Of a stretch of 64,000 bases of DNA, positions 46,120 to 55,872 are shown in pieces. The translations under genes were made by a program, and so were the position numbers. The DNA is from Papaver somniferum (lineage: Eukaryota > Streptophyta > Magnoliopsida > Ranunculales > Papaveraceae). Numbering within the stretch: the stretch's first letter is position 1; the number at the start of each line of letters is the position of its first letter. The notes below the pieces were generated by a model. That model searched no databases, was not told where the DNA came from, and worked only from the letters and a program-made list of their open reading frames with translations. Where the stretch lies: the NCBI RefSeq assembly GCF_003573695.1, contig NC_039362.1:197055625-197119624 (forward strand). Direction: 5' to 3'.

Positions 46120-47840
46120 CGTCATCTTACGATATTACTAGAGATAGACTTGAATTTCCCATTTCAATGAACTGGAGATGTAGAATATTAGAATTTACAA
46201 ACTCAGGTTACCAGATTACTAGAGACAGATCCGAGGTTCTAATTTCCAGGTTCAAAGATTACAAGAGTTGGACCTGAGTTTCTCATTCGGAGGAACTGAA
46301 GATGAAATTTATCAGATTCGAACATCTCAGGTTTAAAGATTACTGTAGTTGGACCTGAGTTTCTCATTCGGAGGAACTGAAGATGAAATTTATCAGACTC
46401 GAACATCCCAGGTTCAAAAATTACTATAGTTGAACCCGAGTTTCTCATTCGGGTGAACTGAAGATGAAATTTATCAGATTCGAACATCCCAAGTTCAAAT
46501 ATTACAAGAGTTGGACCTGAGTTTCTCGTTCGGAGGAACTGAAGATGAAATTTATCAGATCCGAACATCCCAGGTTCAAAGATTACAAGTGTTAGACCTG
46601 AGTTTCTCTTTCGGGGGAACTGAAGATGAAATTTATGAGATTTGAACATCCCAGGTTCAAAGATTACAACAGTTGGACCTGAGTTTCGCATTCGGGTGAA
46701 TTGAAGATAAAATTTATCAGATTCGAACATCACAGGTTCAAAGATTACTAGAGATAGACCTGAATTTCTCGTTCGGAGGAACTGGAGACGAAATATATCA
46801 GAATTGAACATCACAGGTCTAAAGATTACTAGAGTTAGACCTGAGTTTCTCATTCGGAGGAACTGAAGATGAAATTTATCAGTTTTGAACATCTCAAGTT
46901 CAAAGATTACTATAGTTAGACCTGAGTTTCTCATTCGGATGAACTGAAGATGAAATTTATCAATTTTAAACATCCCAGGTTCAAAGATTACTAGAGTTAG
47001 ACCTGAGTTTCTCATTCGGATGAACTGAAGATGAAATTTATCAATTTTAAACATCCCAGGTTCAAATATTACTAGAGTTAGACCTGAGTTTCTCATTTAG
47101 AGGAACTAAATATGAAATTTATCAGTTTCGAACATCCCAGGTTCAAAGATTACTAGAGTTAGACCTAAATTTTTCATTCGGAGGAACTGAAGATAAAATT
47201 TATCAGTTTTGAACATCCCAGGTACAAAGATTACTAGAGTTAGACCTGAGTTTCTCGTTCGGAAGAACTGAAGACAAAATATATCAGATTCAAACATCAC
47301 AGGATCAAAGATTACTAGAGTTAGACCTGAGTTTCTCGTTCGAATGAACTGAAGACGAAATATATCAGATTCGAACATCACAGGTCAAAGATTACTAGAG
47401 TTAGACCTGAGTTTCTCGTTCGGATGAACTGATGATAAAAAAAATATCAGATTGGAAAATCACAGGTTTAAAGATTACTAGAGTTAGACATGAGTTTCTC
47501 GTTCGGATGAACTGAAGATGAAATTTATCAGATTTGAACATCCCATGTTCAAAGAATACTAGAGTTGGACCTGAATTTCTCATTCGGGTGAACTAAAGAT
47601 GAAATTTATCAGATTTGAACATCCCATGTTCAAAGATTACTAGAGTTGGACCTGAGTTTCTCATTCGGGTGAACTGAAGATGAAATTTATCAGATTTGAA
47701 CATCCCGAGTTCAAAGATTACCAGAGTTAGAACGGAGTTTTCTGATTCGGATGAACATCAGTTACTACAATTAGACCTGAGTTTCTAACTCTTGTAACCT
47801 GTAACATCAAAATTGAACATCACAGGTTCAAAGATTACTA
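46120..47840. repeat. 81-bp tandem array, about 21 copies
   Basis: The unit runs GTTTCTCATTCGGAGGAACT, GAAGATGAAATTTATCAG, AACATCCCAGGTTCAAAG, ATTACTAGAGTT(A/G)GACCTGA. The period is 81 bp, a multiple of three, so the minus strand carries a 285-codon open frame of a 27-residue repeat (for example RNSGLTLVIFEPGMFKIDKF). No start context or homology supports it as a protein. Confidence 0.9.
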
Positions 47841-50530
47841 GAGTGAAAATGACCAGACTACCCTTATCGGAAATAAGTAAAGTAAATATTACAGATTAAG
47901 AAAATGACGATATTACCTTTATCGGAAATAAGTAAAGTAAATAGTACAAACAGTAAAAATGACCATATTACCCCTACTAGAAATTAGTGCAATAAATATC
48001 ACGGAGATAGTGAAAATGACCATACTACCCTTTCAGAAATAAGTGAAATAAATATTACAGATTGTCAAAATGACCATATTACCCTTACTAGAAATAAGTG
48101 CAATAAATATCACGCAGACAGTAAAAATGACCATATTACCCTTACTAGAAACTAGTGCAATAAATATCATGGAGACAGTTAAAAAGGCCATACTACCCTT
48201 ATCGGAAATAAGTAAAGTAAATATTACAGATTTTGAAAATGACCATATTACCCTTACTAGAAATAAGTCAATAAATATCATAGAGACAGTGAAAATGACC
48301 AAACTACCCTTATCAAAAATAAGTAAAGTAAATATTATAGATTGTGAAAATGATTATTTTATCCTTACTGGAAGTAAATGCAATAAATATTATGGGGACT
48401 GTCAAAATGAGCAAACTACCCTTATTGGAAAAAAGTGCAATAAATATCACACAGACGGTGAAAATGACTATACTACCCTTAATAGAAATTAGTGAAATAA
48501 ATATTATGGAGATTGTGAAAATGACCAGACTATCCTTATCAAAAATAAGTAAAGTAAATATTACAGACTGTAAAAATGACTATTTTACCCTTACTGGAAA
48601 TAAGTACAATAAATATTACGGAGACTGTCAAAATGACCAGACTATCCATATCAGAAATAAGTAAAGTGAATATTACAGACATTAAAAATCACCATACTAC
48701 CCTTACTGGAAATAAGTGAAATAAATATTATGGAGACTGCGAAAATGACCAGACCACCCTTATCGGATGTGAGTAAAGTAAATATTACAGCCTGCTAAAA
48801 TAACCATTTTACCCTTGGGAGAAATAAGTGCAATAAATGTTATGGAGACTGTCAAAATGACTAAACTACCCTTATTAGAAATAAGTGCAATAAATACACA
48901 CAAACAGTGAAAATGACCATACTACCCTTACTAGAAATTAGTGAAATAAATATTATGGAGACTGTTAAAATGACCAGACAACCCTTATAAAAAATAAGTA
49001 AAGTAAATATTACAGACTGTGAAAATGACTATTTTACCCTTACTGGAAATAAGTGCAACAAATATTATGGAGACTGTCAAAATGACCAGATTATCCTTAT
49101 CGGAAATGACTAAAGTGAATATCATAGACAATGAAAATGACGATACTACCCTTACTGGAAATAAGTGCAATAAATATCATGAAGATTGTGAAAATGACCA
49201 TTTTACCCTTAGGGGAAATAAGTGGAATAAATGTTATGGAGACTGTGAAAATGACCAGACTACACTTATCGGAAATAAGTAAAGTAAATATCACTGACAG
49301 TGAAAATGACCAACTTACCCTTACTAGAAATTAGTGCAATAAATATCATGGTGACTAAGGAAATGACCAGACTACCTTATCGGAAATAAGTTAAGTAAAT
49401 ATTATAGACTGTGAAAATGACCATTTTACCCTTATCGGAAAATGACCATTTTACCCTTACAACCGTCATTTTCACAGTCTCCATAATATTTACTGCACTT
49501 ATTTCCAATAAGGGTAATATGTTCATTTTCACAATCTGTAATATTTACTTTACTTATTTACGATAAGGATAGTCTAGTCATTTTCACAGTCTCCATAATA
49601 TTTATTGCACTAATTTCCATTAAGGGTAATATGGTCATTTTCACATTTTTTAATATTTACTTTACTTATTTCCGATAAGGGTAGTCTGGTCATTTTCGCA
49701 GTCTCCATAACATTTATTGCACTTATTTCCATTAAGGTAAAATGGTCATTTTCGCAGACTATAATATTTACTTTACTTATATTTGATAAGGGCAGTTCTG
49801 TCATTTTCTATAGTCTCCATGATATTTGTTGCAATAATTTCTAATAAGGGTAATATGGTCATTTTCACAGTCTGAAATATTAACTTTACTTTTTTTAATA
49901 AGGGTAGTCTGGTCATTTTCACAGTATTGCACTAATTTCCATTAAGGGTAATATGGTCATTTTCACAGTTTGTAATATTTACTTTACTTATTTCCGATAA
50001 GGATAGTCTGGTCATTTTCACAGTCTCCATAATATTTATTGCACTAGTTTCCATTAAGGGTAATATGGATATTTGTATAGTTGATAATATTTACTTTACT
50101 TATTTCCGATAAGGGTGGTTTGGTCACTTTCACGGTCTCCATAACATTTATCAACCCTATTTCCAGTAAGGGTAAAATGGTCATTTTCACCGTCTGTAAT
50201 ATTTACTTTACTTATTTTTGATAAGGGCAGTTTGGTCATTTTATAGTCTCCATGATGTTTATTGCATTAATTTCTAGTAAGGGTAATATGGTCATTTTCG
50301 CAGTCTGTAATATTTACTTCACTTATTTCTGATAAGGGTAGTCTGGTAATTTTCATAGTCTGCAAAACATTTTGTTGCATTTTTTCCATTAAGGGTAATA
50401 TGGTCATTTTAACAGTCTGTAATATTTACTTTACTTATTTCCGATAAGGGTAGTCTGGTCATTTTCACAATCTTCGGAATTTTTATTGCACTTGTTCCGA
50501 TAAGGGTAGTCTGGTAAGTTTTACCGTCTT
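47840..50530. repeat. Inverted tandem array of alternating 55-58 bp units
   Basis: From 47840 to about 49455 two unit types alternate. One has CTTACTAGAAATAAGTGCAA then TAAATATCATGGAGAC. The other has CTTATCGGAAATAAGTAAAG then TAAATATTACAGA. Both are joined by TGAAAATGACCA. From about 49456 to 50520 the same units run in reverse complement (GGTCATTTTCACAGTCTCC). The two arms, about 1.6 kb and 1.05 kb, meet at 49440-49470 with almost no spacer. Confidence 0.9.
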
Positions 50531-50977
50531 CGGAAGAAGCAGATATGTCAAAGTCAAATTTCTATAAAGTCATGACTTGTTGACTTGGTCTTGATCCTTT
50601 TTTCTAATATTAAGAAAATTAAAAAGAAAAAAAAATGTATTTTGATTTATAGAAATGAAATATAATTGTTAATTTGTACAAATGTGGGAAAATTAGTGAC
50701 AAGTAAAATTCAAAGTGTTATAATTTTGGGATTGTTTTAAATGTGGTGAAAATATTTTGGTGGAATCATCACTTTGAATTATAATTGTGATTGTCTGTAA
50801 AATTGTCAACAAATATTATTGTAACTAATAAAAGAATTTAATATTCCTAATTATATCACGAATACAAAATTTAATAACAGTTATAACTGAAGCAAGACTT
50901 ATCACTGGTGTATCTGTGACTGAAAAATAAATTGTGACAGGTGGTACTGTTACAAAATCCTGGTTTTGGTGTAGTGT
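50530..50977. other. Right subterminal region of the CACTA element
   Basis: AT-rich, with AACAGTTATAACTG, GTGACTG, TTGTGACAGG and TGTTACAAAA motifs approaching the terminus CTGGTTTTGGTGTAGTG (50961-50977). The TAA duplication follows at 50978-50980. Confidence 0.7.
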
Positions 50978-50980
50978 AAA

Positions 50981-51856
50981 GGAGGGAAGAAGATGCCATA
51001 TTGCCATGCATAGAACCTTCTGACAATAATAAGAGCCAATTTGGGTGTTTTGACTTATCCAATATTGATCACATGTACATGTCCCTTCTTAATGAAGAAC
51101 AGTATGAATATAGTTAGTCAAACCCCTTGCACACCTCACATATATAGAAGTGACAGACTGGGAAATGAATAACACTGAGATAAAAATGTGAAAGTGAAAT
51201 GATTAGTTGGTTGTTGGGGTGGTTTTGTTGTCGGAAGGTTTTATGCATGCATCTTGTTCCCTCATTTACTTAGTAACTTATAGGTCAGAAGGCTCTTAAA
51301 TTATTGTTCCATCTCTTTCTAAGATCAGCCAGCAATCTTAAGGAAGGTAGTGTACGTGAGCATATTTGTTTCTCGTATAACAGTTCAGGTGATTGGGACT
51401 TTAATTTTGGGTGATTTGCAGATGTGCCCCCAATTGAAGGTGCAATTTACGGATATAACCGTTTTTTACTTTAATTACAAAACTGTCCCACAAAAACGAT
51501 TTCCATCCCATTTTCTGAAAGTCACTAACAATCGAAAGTCAATAAAATATAAAGAGAAAAGTGCCACGTGTAGAATTAAATTAAGCAAAAATTTCACGGC
51601 CAGGATTGTCCCACCAGTCGTCTTCTTATGTCGACTTCTCTTCTTTCCCAAATTTTGTTTGAAGGAGAAAAAAAAAAATCCCTTCTTAAATTGTTTTTCG
51701 ATCACTCAAAATTCCCTGTAAAAAATCTATTGCAAACCTCTAAAAGTTTAACACAAAATTAATATCAAGAACAACCATGATCTCTGTTGACTGGTGAGCG
51801 TATCAAATTTAGGAAAGAAAACCAACAACCCAAACATCAGTTCTTTTAGTACCATA
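50981..51856. other. Unassigned flank right of the CACTA element
   Basis: This was contiguous with 33528 before the CACTA insertion. A TATATAGAAG at about 51139 and a 123-codon open frame (51350-51721) rich in basic residues are present, without a recognisable domain. Confidence 0.3.
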
Positions 51857-52194
51857 AGAGCATTTCCTATGGGAATGAATAAATCCATTCGTTTGTTAAG
51901 CCAGGTGGATGGTCAAACCAGATTTTCCGCTATGATAAAGCATTGAGCGTTAGATCAACAGGCGTGCGATCGAGTTAAATACGTTTGTGTCTGTAAGTCG
52001 AACGCTAACGTTGGAAGGAAAAGCGCTGGCATCAAAACAGCCAACGCGGCGTCAAAGGATATAACGCCGGTGTTTTTTTTTATAACGTCAATGGGTAGTT
52101 TTTTAAAATTCAAATTTCACATTTTACCTCTAAATTACTACCATCTTCAAACAATTCACTCACACCAAAATTCACTTGAATTTTCTCTTCTAAA

Positions 52195-52410
52195 ATGGCT
52201 GAAAAGGCGATCACACTTTTTTGCGATGCAAAACTTGAAGCTGCTGTTTCTAAGATATGTGGGAGTTTTAAAAATATTGAAAATTGTAAAACGGAAGTGC
52301 AAGTTTTAGGAGCTGCTACAAGAAAATGTTTCGCTAAAAGTAAAAGAAGAGCTCCGGTTTTGAAAGTTATCACAAAAAAATTCAAAAACAAAGGCGAAAC
52401 TGTCAAATAG
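52195..52410 (+). CDS. Small Lys-rich protein, unrecognised
   Basis: The sequence has an ATG in good context (AAAATGGCTGAA) after a C/A-rich leader. The 71-residue product begins MAEKAITLFCDAKLEAAVSK and ends in a basic tail (KSKRRAPVLKVITKKF). It has no signal peptide or known motif. It lies next to the left GCGTT-rich margin, as the SANT-like gene at 53876-54334 lies next to the right one. It may be a truncated gene. Confidence 0.35.
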   Translation: MAEKAITLFCDAKLEAAVSKICGSFKNIENCKTEVQVLGAATRKCFAKSKRRAPVLKVITKKFKNKGETVK

Positions 52411-52619
52411 CGCGTTGAATGGAAAATACGTCAAATGAAGATAAACAGTAGGCCAAAACTTGTACTTGATTTTTATTGAAGTTTTTATTATTGTCTAAGT
52501 TATATCTTGTAAAAGAATTGGCAGCAATATCAATGAATGAAAATGTTTATATTTTAAAATAAATTTCCACTTCAGATTAAGTGAAATTTATTACAATTTA
52601 AACTTGCAAATAGCATCAA

Positions 52620-53254
52620 ACTACATTTTAACAAACCGCAACAAAAGCATCAAATCCAGCGACATTCTCTCTGTAAAGTTCATAGCATTCAAAATGCCTA
52701 AACTCTCTCCCGCTTTCTTCGGTAAACTTGGTCTGAGCGATGGTTTCCAGTTCTTCGTTGGATAATCCAGAATTGCTACGATGAACCATCCATAATACTT
52801 CCGTATAATGTTTGACTTCATTAGTGATGAATGCAATTCTTAGTTCTAGGATCTTACTGTTTCTTATGGCTTGGTTCCGCGATGTTAGAAAATGTCACAA
52901 TACTCTTTCCCAGAAATTTTCATTGTTCATTGGTCTAACCATACGATGTAACAAACATCGAACAAGAGCAACATTTTCTTCCATTATAAATTCCGGCAGC
53001 GGCATTCGAGTGCAGTAACGATGTGCTTGAGATGGACCATCTTTTAGAATTCTGAAACCCGCTTCGTAACGAAAAGGTTTACCGTGAGCTTCCTCCCAAT
53101 TATCAAGAGTTGTTTGGATCACTTCATCTTCAGTTACACCGCTGAACTTTTCTCGATCAATTTCCGTTACCAGAACAACAAATGGCTGGACAACAAGCCT
53201 TATAGATTGAAAACGAGCACGCACTCGACGATGGATAACCACAGCCTTATGCAA
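52620..53254 (-). pseudogene. Two fused, degenerate SANT/MYB-like domain copies
   Basis: Read on the minus strand, 53254-53040 ends with EDEVIQTTLDNWEEAHGKPF then RYEAGFRILK, equivalent to the C-terminal part of the 53876-54334 protein (LVMWQASHRGRPFDFHPCFN). It is followed at once by a new N-terminal part, PEFIMEENVALVRCLLHRMV then NNENFWERVL, equivalent to QKEDLAICRAYIF...STFWQKVF. After a stop near 52897 the pattern continues with ILELRIAFITNEVKHYTEVL and HFECYELYRE. It is a tandem domain duplication that has since decayed. Confidence 0.55.
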
Positions 53255-53259
53255 TGTCC

Positions 53260-53685
53260 TTGGATGTATTCAAATTTTCCGCGGGAAGGTTGTTCACCCA
53301 TCAGAATGGTGATTGAATCACAACTCGAAAAACTCAGGTATTTGCAATGTCAAGATCCCAATTGTCCAGAGGAACCACATATGCTAGATGATGCTATGAA
53401 TATTAAAAAAGAAGAAGAAGAAAAGATTGCAACACTCTGCAGAAACTTCAAACTTAAATTCAAATTGAAGAAGGAGTTATTACAATACAAACATTGTGGA
53501 TATTGAGATCACGAATACAAACATTGTCCATAGAGAATCAGTTAATGCTCAAAGCCTGGTTGCAGGACTTTTATGCATTTGCGGACTTCTTCTGAAGAAG
53601 ACACATATGGAAGGCATTTCTGGGAATGTCCCAGGTGTTTTTTGGTGGAGTGGGCTGATTTAAGTTGTAGGACAAACCGATTCAC
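53260..53685 (+). pseudogene. Remnant with coiled segment and GRF-like zinc finger
   Basis: The frame from about 53261 reads YSNFPREGCSPIRMVIESQL then EKLRYLQCQDPNCPEE, and goes on to a charged stretch KKEEEEKIATLCRNFKLKFK before a stop at 53506. Further on a CICG (about 53578) and, in a shifted frame, YGRHFWECPRCFLVEWADL resemble the CxCG...GRxFxxCP...CxFFxWxD pattern of GRF zinc fingers, which bind nucleic acids in several plant transposon-associated proteins. At least one frameshift is present. Confidence 0.45.
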
Positions 53686-53875
53686 TATGGTATTATGTTA
53701 TTTAATTTGTTATTTATTTTGTGTTATTACGATTATCTAAAACCATCAATATCAAGTAATTTAAATTTTTCCTCGATTAAACATTGCATCATCAATTTCA
53801 TAAATGAAAACATACTTCATTGAACAACCAAACCATACATGAGAATAAAATAAATACATCAGATTAAAACAACTA

Positions 53876-54334
53876 TTACATAGGCGGCGTCAGTTCTCCG
53901 GCGGGTGGTGGAATTCCTAGGGCGATGTAGGGATCGTATTTGTTGACCACCCTAAGAATGTTGAAACAAGGATGGAAGTCGAAAGGACGACCGCGGTGAG
54001 ATGCTTGCCACATCACTAGAGTTCTGGGTTCCACTTCATGTTCGGCTTTACCGTTGAGCTTATTTTTGTGATTCTCAATTAGTTGAGAGATTAACTCCGA
54101 TACATTACAACTAATTACACTAAAACGATGCGCCAATCCGTGACAATCACGCCTATTAATGTTCAACATTTCAGCAGCGAACATTTCAAAAACTTTCTGC
54201 CAAAACGTCGATTGTGATACATTCCTACCGGTAGCAACATCAGCGGCAACATCTTGTGTGTGAAAAATGTAGGCTCTGCAAATAGCTAAATCCTCTTTTT
54301 GAGTGAATCTAACAGAACGAACTCTGGGAGGCAT
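53876..54334 (-). CDS. SANT/MYB-like protein of the Harbinger-associated (GST T3-like) type
   Basis: 152 residues from an ATG at 54334. The upstream minus-strand sequence has a TATA box (CTATAAATAC, about 54395-54404) and a plausible leader. Residues 5-70 (VRFTQKEDLAICRAYIFHTQ, NVSQSTFWQKVFEMFAAEML, RDCHGLAHRFSVIS) match the SANT/trihelix-like DNA-binding domain that plants carry in PIF/Harbinger companion proteins, often annotated as glutathione S-transferase T3-like. The C-terminal part has RPFDFHPCFNILRVV, typical of the family. It is shorter than usual members (250-350 residues). It is open, but whether it is expressed is unknown. Confidence 0.65.
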   Translation of the reverse strand: MPPRVRSVRFTQKEDLAICRAYIFHTQDVAADVATGRNVSQSTFWQKVFEMFAAEMLNINRRDCHGLAHRFSVISCNVSELISQLIENHKNKLNGKAEHEVEPRTLVMWQASHRGRPFDFHPCFNILRVVNKYDPYIALGIPPPAGELTPPM

Positions 54335-54590
54335 TTTTGTAGATGATTTGAGAGGGAAGAATGTGTAGAATGTGTGAATTTAGAGTTGAAATGAGAAGTA
54401 TTTATAGATTTCAAAAAATGTAGACGTTGGATCAAAGGTTTTTGCAGCCGTTCAGATTGAGCCGTTCGCGCCATTGGGTCAGACACTGGCGTTCTTGTTA
54501 CGGACACGGGCGTAATAATTAAACACGCGTGTTGGAAATGCACACGCTGGCGTTATTTTTCAGACGCCGGCGTTGTTATTGAAAAATCAG

Positions 54591-54997
54591 GGGTACAACA
54601 ACCTCACCCAATATTTCGATTAGCAATCTGTATGGACAAACTCCAATATACTTTCAAGAGAATCAACTAGACTCAATCTTAATAAAGTACATCAAAGAGT
54701 TATATCTCTCTTTCTTTATTCAATTATTTCTCAAGCAAACAAAAATCTGCGAGTCTAATTGAATACAAGAGAAAACACTTGAACGGTACCAAAGATCAAT
54801 GTTCAGGGATCAATCAATTCCAATCAAAAACCAAAGGTCGAATTTCCAATTGATTGATTCAAACGCACAACCTGTGATATTTCAATTATATAACAAAAAA
54901 TAATGCTAAATAGAAATAACACAGACAACAGAATTTTGTTAACGAGGAAACCGCATATGCAGAAAAACCCCGGGACCTAGTCCAGATTGAACACCAT
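54591..54997. repeat. LTR-like repeat holding the second Tat element
   Basis: This stretch ends in ACCCCGGGACCTAGTCCAGA then TTGAACACCAT, and continues after the insertion at 63964 with ACCACACTGTATTAAGCCGC. The style (GAGGAAACCGCATATGCAGA) is that of long Copia-type LTRs, so this is probably an older LTR. Its left limit is unclear. Confidence 0.45.
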
Positions 54998-55471
54998 TAT
55001 AGTTGCAGGATATCCCACACTACACCCCTCATATGATTTCATTATTATTCAACTCATTTTTAGGTTTATACTCTTAATTTTATTGATCAATATTAGAATC
55101 TTCTTACAAGAAAAGATAAAGAAATTAAGAATAATCTTTGCTCTAGACTTTCTCTCTCCTATTTACTTGTTTCTTACTTCAAAAAAGATCTCTCCCTCTC
55201 TTTACAACTCGAACGACTATTTATAGGAAAAAATACATGGTGGATGACAGCTAATCTGTCCTTTATTTTCGGGTATGGTCTGCGACATTCTCGCAACCTT
55301 ACAAATGTTAATTTCGCAAACTCTCTAATTTTCGCAGGACTATCATATCTTTCTCGTGATCTCAGCTGACGACATTTATTTTATCATTTCCGAAATTGTT
55401 CTGCGACGCTGTTGTGCTGTGTCATTCTTAATTTCGCTGAAATATTGTCATTGCGAGATTCTGATCCTACA
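54998..55471 (-). repeat. 3' LTR of the second Tat element
   Basis: Plus-strand ends TATAGTTGCAGG (TG mutated to TA) and GATCCTACA. Direct repeat of 63492-63963. Confidence 0.85.
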
Positions 55472-55872
55472 TCTTGCCTCTTCTCATATCTTTTCTGCAA
55501 AGTAGAGAATGATGTGAGAAATGCCGCACCTGCTCTCATCTTCATATTCTGCATTTATCATACGTATTCTTTCCTCCATTTATTTCTCGACACGTCTTTT
55601 GTAACCGTTGGTTTTTAACCGCTTATATCTTTCCGTATTAATCGTGTTTATTTTCTCGAGGAGAAATTCCCTCTATATATATTCATTCCCACTCTCTTTT
55701 TCTTTCTTTTTATTTTCTCTGCAACCTCATCGTTCTTCTGCAAATTCCTTATTACAATTTTTCTTCTTTCTTCTTCAATCTTTTAAGTTCTTCTTCATCT
55801 TCATATTATTTCTTCTGCAGATATTCATATTTCGTAATTTTCTTCTAAACAATCTCCCTGCTATTGTCTTCC

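Larger units (their letters stand above)
33529..50977. mobile_element. CACTA-type (En/Spm) DNA transposon, 17.4 kb, non-autonomous
   Basis: Left terminus CACTATACCAAATCGAGG, right terminus on the minus strand CACTACACCAAAACCAGG. Both lead into subterminal regions with repeated GTAACAG / TGTGAC motifs. The 3-bp duplication TAA flanks it. I find no transposase (TNP2-like) or TNPA-like ORF. The interior is a 4 kb LTR element, captured gene fragments, and about 9 kb of tandem repeats. Without the nested retroelement it is about 13.5 kb. Confidence 0.8.
51857..54590. mobile_element. Candidate DNA transposon with GCGTT-rich ends and SANT-like genes
   Basis: Both margins (51940-52075 and 54425-54580) are dense in GCGTT/AACGC and CGCCGGCG words, alternating as in the 8421-9149 foldback. 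The left end AAGAGCATTTCCTATGGGAA resembles the AGAGCA...TGG terminus of that element. Inside are SANT/MYB-like ORFs of the type carried by PIF/Harbinger elements, but I see no DDE transposase. No right terminal repeat or duplication was found, so this could also be a host gene cluster. Confidence 0.4.

Noticed and set aside
46239..47096. 285-codon ORF with a 27-residue repeat
   Set aside because: It coincides with the 81-bp tandem array. I keep it as a repeat and only flag its openness as a finding.
48070..49334. Overlapping Lys/Asn/Ile-rich ORFs on both strands
   Set aside because: Products of the 55-58 bp alternating array. They look alike in every frame and have no domain.
41370..50530. 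CRISPR-like array
   Set aside because: Repeats are degenerate, contiguous, partly inverted and lie in a plant transposon. There are no unique spacers of constant length and no cas genes.
33529..50977. A transposase or TNPA-like gene inside the CACTA element
   Set aside because: I looked for TNP2-type motifs and long spliced frames on both strands and found none. The element is called non-autonomous.
54987..55226. Hydrophobic 79-codon ORF
   Set aside because: It lies in the 3' LTR of the second Tat element and is AT-rich noise, not a membrane protein gene.
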